From the NCBI GenBank assembly GCA_937922235.1, contig CAKZVC010000012.1, positions 78,701-142,700 of the forward strand: DNA of 64,000 nucleotides. The letters run 5' to 3'. The translations under genes and the position numbers were made by a program. Origin of the DNA: an uncultured Acidimicrobiales bacterium. GTDB lineage: Bacteria > Actinomycetota > Acidimicrobiia > Acidimicrobiales > SHLQ01. The notes under the pieces are model-generated. The model did no database searches. It had not been told where the DNA came from and saw only the letters and a list, made by a program, of their open reading frames with translations. Below are positions 49,994-56,860 of this stretch, piece after piece; positions within the stretch are counted from its first letter, which is position 1; every line of letters begins with the position of its first letter.

Positions 49994-50722
49994 ATGTCGA
50001 GTCACACCATGTCGAGTCAACTCATTACTGCAGGACGCAAGGCCATCACCGCAGGCATCGCAACGCTGGCCCTGGTCGCAGGCCTCAGCGCACCGGCGAG
50101 CGCCGCCCAACAGCAAGTCACGTGCGGCGGTGTGCCGGCAACCATCGTCGGAACCTCCGGCAACGACGTGTTGCGTGGCACGCCCGGTGACGATGTGATC
50201 GCCGGCCTGCAAGGCTTCGACGAGATCCACGGCCTCGGCGGCAACGACATCCTTTGCGGCGGCACCGACCGAGACATCATGTACGGCGGACAGGGATTCG
50301 ACATCATGTTCGGCGGCCCCGGCCCCGACCTGATGTATGCGACCGAGAGCGCTATTCGCTTCGACGACGTTCGTGGCGCCCGGATGTTTGGTGGCGAAGG
50401 AAACGACTTCATGATCGGATCGAACCGTTGGGACCGCATGCAAGGTGGTTCGGGCAACGATCAGATCTGGGGAAAGAACGGCCGAGACTGGATCCGGGGT
50501 GGCCCTGACCACGACGGCATCCGTGGTGGCGGCGGCCAAGACGATATCTACGGCGGGAGCGGCTTCGACCACATCGAGCTTGAAGGTCCTGATGTTGTTC
50601 GAGGTGGCCCAAGCAAGAAGGATCGCTGCGAGTACATCTCGGGCGAGCCAACGTCGGTGCAATCCTGTGAAGTTGCGTTCAACGAAGCAGCCGAGCCGTA
50701 CACGTTGCTCCCATTCAGCTAG
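49994..50722 (+). CDS. Secreted RTX repeat (hemolysin-type calcium-binding) protein
   Basis: The 242-aa protein has a signal peptide (LALVAGLSAPASAA, ending near residue 38) and is then almost wholly RTX repeats: GTSGNDVLRGTPGDDVIAG, GLGGNDILCGG and further GGxGxD units to about residue 215. The CEYISGEPTSVQSCE end has two Cys. It shares the TCxGVxAT... GTxGDDV start with the repeats of the divergent 5'-nucleotidase, so the two probably have a common origin. ATG 49994 is followed by a second in-frame ATG at 50009. Confidence 0.88.
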   Translation: MSSHTMSSQLITAGRKAITAGIATLALVAGLSAPASAAQQQVTCGGVPATIVGTSGNDVLRGTPGDDVIAGLQGFDEIHGLGGNDILCGGTDRDIMYGGQGFDIMFGGPGPDLMYATESAIRFDDVRGARMFGGEGNDFMIGSNRWDRMQGGSGNDQIWGKNGRDWIRGGPDHDGIRGGGGQDDIYGGSGFDHIELEGPDVVRGGPSKKDRCEYISGEPTSVQSCEVAFNEAAEPYTLLPFS

Positions 50723-50753
50723 TAGACCGGGCGAGCCGGTACCGTACTCGGCC

Positions 50754-51197
50754 ATGACCGAGAACGATGCGGCAACTCAAGCCGCTATCGACGCAGCACT
50801 CACAGCACAGGCCGAACGCATCATGCGGGCGCTCTACCCCGAGATGGCCACGACCGGATCTACCGGCGAGGTCGTGTCGGGGTCGGCTGCGTTTTCGCCT
50901 CAACCCGAACACGTCGGGGCTCCCGGCTGGGTGCAGGGAGGCCTGTCGGCAACCGTGCTCGATTCGTTCTGTGCCCGTCTTGCTGGAGCTGCGCTTGGCA
51001 TGAAGGTGGCAACCGGAACCCTCGACCTTCGATACCGCCAGCCGGTCCTGCTCGACGGCGGGCCGTACCGGGTTGAAGGCTCAACCGATGAGCCACGCTC
51101 CCGCACCGTTCGAGTCAGCGGCGCAATCGTCGATTCGAACGGCCGCCCGCTTATCGAAGCCAGCGGCCTGTTCATCGGCGTAGCCCCGCTCACCTAA
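50754..51197 (+). CDS. PaaI-type hotdog thioesterase
   Basis: This 147-aa protein is a single hotdog domain: VGAPGWVQGGLSATVLDSFCARLAG is the central helix with the catalytic-region Asp, followed by strands ATGTLDLRYRQPVLLDGG, YRVEGS, and GAIVDSNGRPLIEASGLFI. Members hydrolyse small acyl-CoA or aryl-CoA thioesters. TACCGT lies 8 nt before the ATG. Its stop lies inside a large shared hairpin with the convergent DNA repair gene. Confidence 0.87.
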   Translation: MTENDAATQAAIDAALTAQAERIMRALYPEMATTGSTGEVVSGSAAFSPQPEHVGAPGWVQGGLSATVLDSFCARLAGAALGMKVATGTLDLRYRQPVLLDGGPYRVEGSTDEPRSRTVRVSGAIVDSNGRPLIEASGLFIGVAPLT

Positions 51198-51237
51198 GTG
51201 GCGAATTAGGGACTGTCCCTCATCCGCCACTTAGGTG
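51191..51237. terminator. Bidirectional hairpin with inner palindrome AGGGAC-T-GTCCCT
   Basis: CACCTAAGTGGCG (51191-51203) pairs perfectly with 51225-51237. The loop holds a second odd palindrome, AGGGACTGTCCCT (51208-51220). The stop codons of both convergent genes lie within it, so it probably ends both transcripts. The inner core belongs to the CWG-centred palindrome group. Confidence 0.8.
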
Positions 51238-51891
51238 CTTGAGGGCTTCGCGTTTACTGAGGCCGGACAGCGCGTCTTCGTTTTTGGCGACGAAGGATCT
51301 GACAGCGTCGCCGTCGGTGCGGGCGTAGTGACGTAGGGCCCAGCCGATTGCTTTGCGCATGAAGAAGTCGGGGTGGTCCATCCGCATCTCGCAGTAGGTG
51401 AACAGACGGTTGGTGTCGGTGCGCTCTTTGTACATGAGCTGGTGCAGAATGGCCGTGCGGGCGATCCAGATGTCGTCGGATTCCACCCAGTCGTCCATCA
51501 CGTAGTCGAGCTCAGGATGATTGGTCACCATCGTGCCAACGGTGTGGATGGCGAGTGAGTCGACCGTGTCCCACCATGGCGTCTTCTCGATGAGCGCCCG
51601 CACTCGCGGTAGGTCATCGACTCGAAGATGTTTGGCCCCGGCACGAATCGCGTCCATCCCGACGTAGTGGAACTCGCGCTCGGGTTCCGACCACAGCGCT
51701 TCGACCTGGTCGAGCAGCGTGTCGGGGTCGAGCGTTTTGGCAGCCTTCAAGATCGCCTTTGAAGCGACTCGCCGATCGCCAGCGGAGCAGCCGAGATAGT
51801 CGAAGTGCCCCTTCATGTAAGCGGCCATCTGTGGCGCCTTCTCGGCGTCGGCAACCTTGAGGAGAGCGATACGAAGTTCGGCAATATCCAT
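51220..51891 (-). CDS. DNA alkylation repair protein (AlkD-like HEAT repeat glycosylase)
   Basis: The 223-aa all-helical protein matches the AlkC/AlkD family, which removes 3- and 7-alkylpurines. It has the family motifs EFHYVGMDAI, ALIEKTPWWDTVDSLA (Trp pair and catalytic Asp), WIARTAILHQL with the conserved Arg, and HPDFFMRKAIGWALRHYARTD. Length is typical. No leaderless box is present before the ATG. It is convergent with the hotdog gene. Confidence 0.92.
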   Translation of the reverse strand: MDIAELRIALLKVADAEKAPQMAAYMKGHFDYLGCSAGDRRVASKAILKAAKTLDPDTLLDQVEALWSEPEREFHYVGMDAIRAGAKHLRVDDLPRVRALIEKTPWWDTVDSLAIHTVGTMVTNHPELDYVMDDWVESDDIWIARTAILHQLMYKERTDTNRLFTYCEMRMDHPDFFMRKAIGWALRHYARTDGDAVRSFVAKNEDALSGLSKREALKHLSGG

Positions 51892-51915
51892 GACTGGGCC
51901 CGTCGGTGTTCGTAT

Positions 51916-52362
51916 CTACGTCGACAAGATGACGAGGAACTGACCGCCACCAGGCTCGATCTTTGCGTGAAGATCAAGGCTCGGTTCGAGACGCGAGATT
52001 CTGTCGACGAGCCACTCCCCCGCCGCATCGGCATCTTCCTGAGTCGGACATCGGGCCATCGCCTCACGTCCGCCCTTCTTCGACAAGCGCTCGACGCTCG
52101 TGATGATGACGGCAGGATCGACAACAAACAGATCGTCAGGCCAGGGCACTACCGCATCGTTGTTGCCCTTGCCGGTATTGCAATCTCGGTGGGCGAGCCG
52201 TTCGCCGAGATCGATCGACTTCTTCTTGGCCTTCTTCTTCGTGACCCGCTGGTCGATGCTTGCGCTTCGTGGATCGCGTGGGTCCATGTCGGGGTCGACT
52301 GGTTCATCGCACAACCAACATCGCCAGCCATCCGTCTCGCCAATTTCCTCGATCGCGCTCAT
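51916..52362 (-). CDS. HNH-like zinc-binding protein
   Basis: The 148-aa protein has WRCWLCDEPVDP (CxxC), ASIDQRVTKKKAKKK and LAHRDCNTGKGN. The spacing matches an HNH endonuclease (CxxC, then DHxxP, then HxxCNxxKG), but the first catalytic His is Gln in IDQ, so cleavage activity is doubtful. The remaining 85 residues contain an alpha/beta segment ending GGGQFLVILST. ATG 52362 lies 7 nt after TACGGT; a GTG at 52371 is an alternative. Confidence 0.65.
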   Translation of the reverse strand: MSAIEEIGETDGWRCWLCDEPVDPDMDPRDPRSASIDQRVTKKKAKKKSIDLGERLAHRDCNTGKGNNDAVVPWPDDLFVVDPAVIITSVERLSKKGGREAMARCPTQEDADAAGEWLVDRISRLEPSLDLHAKIEPGGGQFLVILST

Positions 52363-52440
52363 CGCCTCCACCGTACAACCAGGGCAAGGGAGCCTGTTCT
52401 CACACGCGAGGCAGGAGTAACTGTTTCGCTTACACCGGTT

Positions 52441-52893
52441 CTATTGCTCACTCGAGAAGAGCAGCAGGCTTCGACCCTGCGACCCTTCGCCCATCGATGC
52501 TTCGACATCTGCAGCGCCGACGAATACAAGCGATGTAGTGGCCGAGTCCGACGGTATGTCGAAGGGCACCTGCGCACGAGCGGCACCGTCAAGAGCATGA
52601 ATTTCAGCAGCCGTTGCCTGCTCACCGAAGTGTCTACAGATCAACGCAAACGCATCGACGTAGAACTGTGCGTCATGATCGAATAAGGCGCCACCCTCAA
52701 GGAGCTCGACAATGCAGCTAGTGGTGCGGTGATCACCAGTTGATGGCACCGCGGAACGATCGATCTCGTGTGCGAGCTCAACGTCGCCGGAGCCAAGTGC
52801 TGCTCCGATCTCGGCAACGTCGACCAAATATGCCTCACGTAGCCGTGGTGTTTGACCCGACTCGAGACGCCGTTTCACTTTCGTACTCAACAT
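52441..52893 (-). CDS. Hypothetical protein
   Basis: This 150-aa soluble acidic protein begins MLSTKVKRRLESGQTPRL. It contains LREAYLVDVAEIGAALGSGDVELAHEID and FYVDAFALICRHFGEQAT and ends in a Ser/Gly-rich segment. It has the look of an immunity-type or DUF7691-like cytoplasmic protein, but no family can be assigned safely. It stands alone between the HNH-like gene and a 185-bp gap. Confidence 0.6.
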   Translation of the reverse strand: MLSTKVKRRLESGQTPRLREAYLVDVAEIGAALGSGDVELAHEIDRSAVPSTGDHRTTSCIVELLEGGALFDHDAQFYVDAFALICRHFGEQATAAEIHALDGAARAQVPFDIPSDSATTSLVFVGAADVEASMGEGSQGRSLLLFSSEQ

Positions 52894-53066
52894 GTCTTTC
52901 CGCCTTCCGCGCGGTCATGGTGATTTTCACATGACTAAAGAGACACTCGGCGGCCCCTATATCGGTTTAAAGCTGTCGCAGGAGGTTCTACCAACTTTGA
53001 CCTCATCAAAACTGCGGTGCCTGTGTCTCTAGCGCCACGTTTCTCAGGCCTTTATCCACCAGTCCG

Positions 53067-53072
53067 TAGGTT
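53067..53072 (+). promoter_or_regulatory. -10 box TAGGTT, leaderless SLOG gene
   Basis: TAGGTT is followed by 6 nt and ATG 53079. Confidence 0.5.
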
Positions 53073-53078
53073 CCAGCA

Positions 53079-53603
53079 ATGAGAGAATTCACGAAGCGTC
53101 CACCCCAAATTTGCGTGCTAGGCAGCGCCGAGCCCGGATCAGATTCGTACGAGCTCGCAGGTGCTGCTGGCGAGAAACTGGCAACGATGGGCTACACCAT
53201 CGTGAGCGGCTGCGGGAGCCCTGCCACGCGCTATGCGGCCGAGCGGGCACTCGCAGTTGGCGGACAGGTGTTGAGCATCTTGCCGTCGAGCGACATCGAT
53301 CCTAAAGATCACCCATGCACGATTCTCATACCGTGCGGCATGGGCGATGCCCGCAACCTACTCATGGCACTCAGCGGCGATGCTTGCCTTGTGATTGGCG
53401 GTCGGGCAGGCACAAAGTCTGAGGTGCACTTGGCGTGGCTCAACAAGCGTCCGTTACTCCCGCTGACCGGCACGGGTGGCTGGTCAGACACACTGGCCGA
53501 AGACCCACCAGATGAGCGACAGAACGCGCCGATCTTGCCATGGGAGTCGGTCGACTCGCTCGTTGCGAACATGGCGACGCTCGGGTTTCCGGTCGAGAGC
53601 TAG
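53079..53603 (+). CDS. TIGR00725/SLOG family nucleotide-binding protein
   Basis: The 174-aa Rossmann-like protein resembles the TIGR00725 branch of the LOG/SLOG superfamily, whose members include molybdenum cofactor carrier-like proteins. ICVLGSAEPG opens the first strand, GYTIVSGCGSPATRYAAE forms the glycine loop, and GDACLVIGGRAGTKSEVHLAW is the GGxGT-type binding loop with the downstream Glu. TAGGTT lies 6 nt before the ATG. The ligand is not known. It overlaps the convergent membrane gene by 4 nt. Confidence 0.82.
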   Translation: MREFTKRPPQICVLGSAEPGSDSYELAGAAGEKLATMGYTIVSGCGSPATRYAAERALAVGGQVLSILPSSDIDPKDHPCTILIPCGMGDARNLLMALSGDACLVIGGRAGTKSEVHLAWLNKRPLLPLTGTGGWSDTLAEDPPDERQNAPILPWESVDSLVANMATLGFPVES

Positions 53604-54988
53604 ACCTCCCGAAAGAACCATCCCTTGCTCATCGTCAACACGGCGCCAACCCACACGATGCCTACGTACACCGGCAGCAGATGGAAGAGGTCGGTGTAGC
53701 CAACGATGAGGTGAACGGCGAGGGCGGGACCGAAGCCAACGACCGAGGCGATCAGCAGCATCCACCACGTCGATCGCTCGCCCGCACGCCAGCCCCACAA
53801 CGAAGTGGTGAGCAACCCGCCCCCAAGTGACGCCAACGCTCCCCCGAATCCAGCGCGGTCGTGGGCAATAAACCGCAGCAGTCGCCCGTCGAGTGCGCTT
53901 GCGAATACGGCTTGATCGTCGCCGAGAAACACGCGGTCGGAGGGTATGAGCACATCGCGTAGTCCGATGCTCATGATGTAGAAGCCCGAGAGAAACACGC
54001 CGGCCGAGAGCATGACCATCATCAGTTGGGCGTAGAGGCTGGAGCGCCGTTCGGCTTCATCGACCGCCACTGGCACTCGCCAGGTCGGCGCCACCTTCCG
54101 CCCAAACACGCCGCCGAGGTAGAGCGGGAAGAATCCAATGGCGACCGCAGCATGGAGCGGATCGAAGAACTTGTAGCCGAGGAAGAGGAAGAACGTCGGG
54201 AAGCCGATGGCTCCAGCGAAAATGAACCCGGCTCGCGCCCAGGCCCAACCACGGCGCATGGCCAGCGCAAATCCGATGTCGTTGAAGCCAATGGCCATCA
54301 TGCAACCGGCCATCGTGATGCGATCGTGCTGCAGGAACGGGACGAGGTTGTCATTGAACGCGCGAAGGTCGTCGACGTCGGCTTGCAAGAAGTCGATGTC
54401 GTAACCGAGCAAGATCGGCCCCATGGTGATGAGGGAGGCGCCGAGGCCGCCACAGACCATTGCAATCCCTAGCCACATTGCCCACACCCACGCAGGCCAT
54501 GTCCACGGGGCGAGCCAGCCGATGGGTTCGACCTCGTTGCCGTTGGGCTGAGCGAGCACCTCGTTGACTCGCTGCGCCGTGGTCGGCCCGAGCTCGATAG
54601 CCGCGTCGTTAGCAACAAGCAGTGATGCGCCGTTGTTGAGCTCGTCGACAAGCCCGTCGATCGTGGTCGCTTCGCTGAGCACGGCGCCTTCTGGCAGCTC
54701 GTCCTTAGCGGTGACGAATCCAAAACCCATGGCCCGCAGCGCCGTTTCGATTTCGTTGGACGGCTCATCGACGGCAAGACCAATGGGCGAGGCGTAGGTC
54801 GTGTCGTGGACGGTGACCTCTGCATCGGGCAGATCGTGGGTGTAGTCGAAGCCGCGAATGATGGTTTCGCCGCCGGGCAGTTTGGCGATGGTGGACACAA
54901 GACCGATAGCGGCGCGGCGGGTTCTTGTCGCGCTGCCGAGGATGCCCATGGCTGGCTTGTGGAGGGGAATGTATGTCCAGTCGGGCAC
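53600..54988 (-). CDS. Membrane protein with a dihydroorotate dehydrogenase-like N-terminal fragment
   Basis: The first 95 residues of this 462-aa protein (PDWTYIPLHKPAMGILG, then VTVHDTTYASPIGLAVDE and ALRAMGFGFVTAKDE) resemble the N-terminal flavin-binding end of quinone-type dihydroorotate dehydrogenases. The rest of that barrel is absent. From about residue 165 there are eight or nine membrane helices, with charged loops such as RRGWAWAR and VDEAERRSS. No transporter family is recognised. The DHODH link is by motif only. Confidence 0.7.
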   Translation of the reverse strand: MPDWTYIPLHKPAMGILGSATRTRRAAIGLVSTIAKLPGGETIIRGFDYTHDLPDAEVTVHDTTYASPIGLAVDEPSNEIETALRAMGFGFVTAKDELPEGAVLSEATTIDGLVDELNNGASLLVANDAAIELGPTTAQRVNEVLAQPNGNEVEPIGWLAPWTWPAWVWAMWLGIAMVCGGLGASLITMGPILLGYDIDFLQADVDDLRAFNDNLVPFLQHDRITMAGCMMAIGFNDIGFALAMRRGWAWARAGFIFAGAIGFPTFFLFLGYKFFDPLHAAVAIGFFPLYLGGVFGRKVAPTWRVPVAVDEAERRSSLYAQLMMVMLSAGVFLSGFYIMSIGLRDVLIPSDRVFLGDDQAVFASALDGRLLRFIAHDRAGFGGALASLGGGLLTTSLWGWRAGERSTWWMLLIASVVGFGPALAVHLIVGYTDLFHLLPVYVGIVWVGAVLTMSKGWFFREV

Positions 54989-55115
54989 GTCTCCAGTGTC
55001 TCACAGCACCGTTCGATTCGGCAGCAGCTCAAACACGACCAACGCACCCTGTCGGTTCCAGCCAGCCGCTCCCCCGCTCCCCAGATGCAACGACCGAGAA
55101 ACCTCGGCCCAACGG

Positions 55116-55346
55116 CTACGCCGCTGCCGAGGCTTTGGCGATAGCAGCAACCCGAACATGGGAGACGCCAGCCGCCCGAGCGATCTCGCGCGAAGGCACG
55201 CCAGCCTCGACCAGGCCAACGATGATCACGTCCCGAAGATCCTTGAACGCCTTAGCTCGCACCTCGAGATCTTGAATGTCGGCTGCATATGCCGCGAGCG
55301 CATCCAACCTCTCCTCGAGTTGTTCAGAATTCTGCGGATCAAACAC
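55116..55346 (-). CDS. Small helix-turn-helix protein
   Basis: The 76-aa protein has a predicted helical N-terminus (EQLEERLDALAAYAADI, about residues 9-25) and a C-terminal HTH: FKDLRDVIIVGLVEAGVPSREIARAAGVSHVRVAAIAKA. GTG 55346 is preferred over TTG 55352, because the latter lies within the perfect inverted repeat that overlaps this gene's promoter. It is divergent from the RRM gene. The targets are unknown, but self-regulation is likely. Confidence 0.75.
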   Translation of the reverse strand: MFDPQNSEQLEERLDALAAYAADIQDLEVRAKAFKDLRDVIIVGLVEAGVPSREIARAAGVSHVRVAAIAKASAAA

Positions 55347-55349
55347 ACC

Positions 55350-55374
55350 CAATCGTTAACCATATTAACGATTG
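55350..55374. promoter_or_regulatory. Perfect palindrome CAATCGTTAA-N5-TTAACGATTG, probable autoregulatory operator
   Basis: Ten-bp perfect arms surround CCATA just upstream of the small HTH gene, overlapping TAATAT and TAACGAT -10-like boxes. It is AT-rich in a GC-rich genome. Confidence 0.7.
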
Positions 55375-55439
55375 CGTCCAGAGCGGCCGGCCTCACACAT
55401 GCTCCGAAGGTACCGATGACCCCTGACAGCAAACGCCGA

Positions 55440-55445
55440 TAGGGT
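55440..55445 (+). promoter_or_regulatory. -10 box TAGGGT of the RRM gene
   Basis: TAGGGT lies 8 nt before ATG 55454, with TGACCC 18 bp further upstream as a weak -35. Confidence 0.4.
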
Positions 55446-55453
55446 CCGTGCCC

Positions 55454-55735
55454 ATGCGCCTCCTCGTTCGGAATATGTCTCGCAAAACCACTCAGGAAGA
55501 ACTGCAAGACCTGTTCGAGTCGTTCGGCGCCGTGCAGTCGTGCGTGCTCGTTCATGACGAGAAGACCGGACAGTCGAAGGGCTTTGGCTTTGTCGACATG
55601 CCAAAGGCAGGCGATGCCAAGGCGGCAATGCATCACCTCAACGGTTACGAGTTGGCTGGCGAGTACATCCGGGTGAAGAAGGCAAAGCCAACAGCTCCAA
55701 AGCAGGAAAGCGCGCCAGCAGACGAAGAGGAATAG
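55454..55735 (+). CDS. RNA-binding protein with one RRM domain
   Basis: The 93-aa protein is a single RNA recognition motif: RNP2 is LLVRNM at residues 3-8 and RNP1 is KGFGFVDM at about 44-51, followed by the second helix AKAAMHHLNG and an acidic tail (APADEEE). Single-RRM proteins of this size occur in cyanobacteria and some actinobacteria. The aromatic residues of RNP1 are present, so RNA binding is likely. The stop is directly adjacent to the convergent nuclease gene stop. Confidence 0.92.
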   Translation: MRLLVRNMSRKTTQEELQDLFESFGAVQSCVLVHDEKTGQSKGFGFVDMPKAGDAKAAMHHLNGYELAGEYIRVKKAKPTAPKQESAPADEEE

Positions 55736-56443
55736 CTAGCCGGACAGAACCACGTCGGCCATAACGCCGTCGTGGTCGCTAAGCCGGCGACCGGTAACCG
55801 TGTTCGGCCAACCCTTCACTTGCTTGGCGGTGAAGTGCGGCGTGAGCGCGATGTGATCGATGCCTGGACGAGAACAGCCAGACGGCGTGCCCGCACTGAC
55901 GATGTCGAGACCGTCGAACGTGTTCGCCAAGGCTTCGGCGGCCGCGATGTTGCCCCCCTTCACCCGCGGCACCCGTTGGTTGAAGTCTCCCGCCACGATG
56001 AACGGCTCGTCGATCTGCCCCATGATGACGGCGAGGTCTCGCAGGTACTCGAGGTGCAGTTCCCACAGCTTCCGCTTCGGGCCCTCGTGATACTGCACTT
56101 CGGCCATGTGCCAGGTGATGCACACCGCCAGGATCAGCACCTGCCCTATCGGTGTTTCGGTTCGAGCCGCGACGAATCGAGTCAGGTCGATCGGCAAGTC
56201 GAACTCGACGAGCTCGAGCGGCTCAGCCGACCACAACAACACGGTGCGTTCGTCCTCGGTGAACCGCTTCTGCGCACGCGGTTCACCGACCAGCACATGA
56301 CCGTCACCAGCGGGGAACCCCGTGCGAGCTTCGGTGAGCACAAGCACATCAGCGCCAAGCCCCGTCACATACGCAATGGCCGCTGAACCAGTCGGCGAGG
56401 TGACGGTCTTGCGTTCTAGGTTCCAGGTGGCGACTCGCAACAC
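55736..56443 (-). CDS. Endonuclease/exonuclease/phosphatase family protein
   Basis: This 235-aa protein shows the EEP fold motifs: ATWNLER (catalytic Asn), LVLTEA (metal Glu), IVAGDFNQRV (Asp/Asn pair), GIDHIALTP and the terminal LSDHDGVMADV (catalytic Asp-His). Members include DNases, phosphatases and sphingomyelinases; the substrate is unknown. There is no signal peptide, so it is cytoplasmic. Its GTG start is 3 nt after the cupin stop, so the two are co-transcribed. Confidence 0.87.
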   Translation of the reverse strand: MLRVATWNLERKTVTSPTGSAAIAYVTGLGADVLVLTEARTGFPAGDGHVLVGEPRAQKRFTEDERTVLLWSAEPLELVEFDLPIDLTRFVAARTETPIGQVLILAVCITWHMAEVQYHEGPKRKLWELHLEYLRDLAVIMGQIDEPFIVAGDFNQRVPRVKGGNIAAAEALANTFDGLDIVSAGTPSGCSRPGIDHIALTPHFTAKQVKGWPNTVTGRRLSDHDGVMADVVLSG

Positions 56444-56446
56444 CAG

Positions 56447-56803
56447 CTAGATCTCGATGCGCGGCGCCGCAGTTTCCGCGTCGCCGCTGTTTGGCGTGAA
56501 CGCGCGCTCAATGAGCAAGACCTCGACCTCGTCTTCACAGTGCGGCTGGTGTTCAACCCCTTGCGGCACCACGTAGAGCTCGCCGGGCCCGAGGTGCACG
56601 TCGCCATCACGTAGGCGAATCGTGAGGTTCCCCGAGATCACGAGAAAGAAGTCGTCGGTGTCATCGTGGTGATGCCATGTGAACTCACCCTTGAGCTTGG
56701 CCACCATGAGGTCGTGACCGTTGAAGCTGCCGACCACCCGGGGTGACCAATGCTCGTCAAAGGTGTCGAGCTTCGCGGACAGGTTGACCGAGTTATGAGA
56801 CAT
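56447..56803 (-). CDS. Small cupin-domain protein
   Basis: The 118-aa single cupin has motif 1 EFTWHHHDDTDDFFLVISGNLTIRL (HxH and E metal ligands, G) and motif 2 LGPGELYVVPQGVEHQPHC (PxGxxH). It is typical of small metal-binding cupins of unknown substrate. ATG 56803 is used; a GTG at 56827 would add eight residues. It leads a two-gene operon with the EEP gene. Confidence 0.85.
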   Translation of the reverse strand: MSHNSVNLSAKLDTFDEHWSPRVVGSFNGHDLMVAKLKGEFTWHHHDDTDDFFLVISGNLTIRLRDGDVHLGPGELYVVPQGVEHQPHCEDEVEVLLIERAFTPNSGDAETAAPRIEI

Positions 56804-56848
56804 AGCCCGAGTCTCGCAGACGGGCACTCCGTTTACGACCGTCAGGAG

Positions 56849-56854
56849 TATGGT
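56849..56854 (+). promoter_or_regulatory. -10 box TATGGT, leaderless MFS gene
   Basis: TATGGT is followed by 6 nt and GTG 56861. Confidence 0.5.
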
Positions 56855-56860
56855 CTGCCG

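Noticed and set aside
52932..53033. 33-codon frame starting MTKETLGGPY between 52893 and 53079
   Set aside because: It has no ribosome-binding site, no -10 box at the usual spacing and no recognisable feature; it may be chance.
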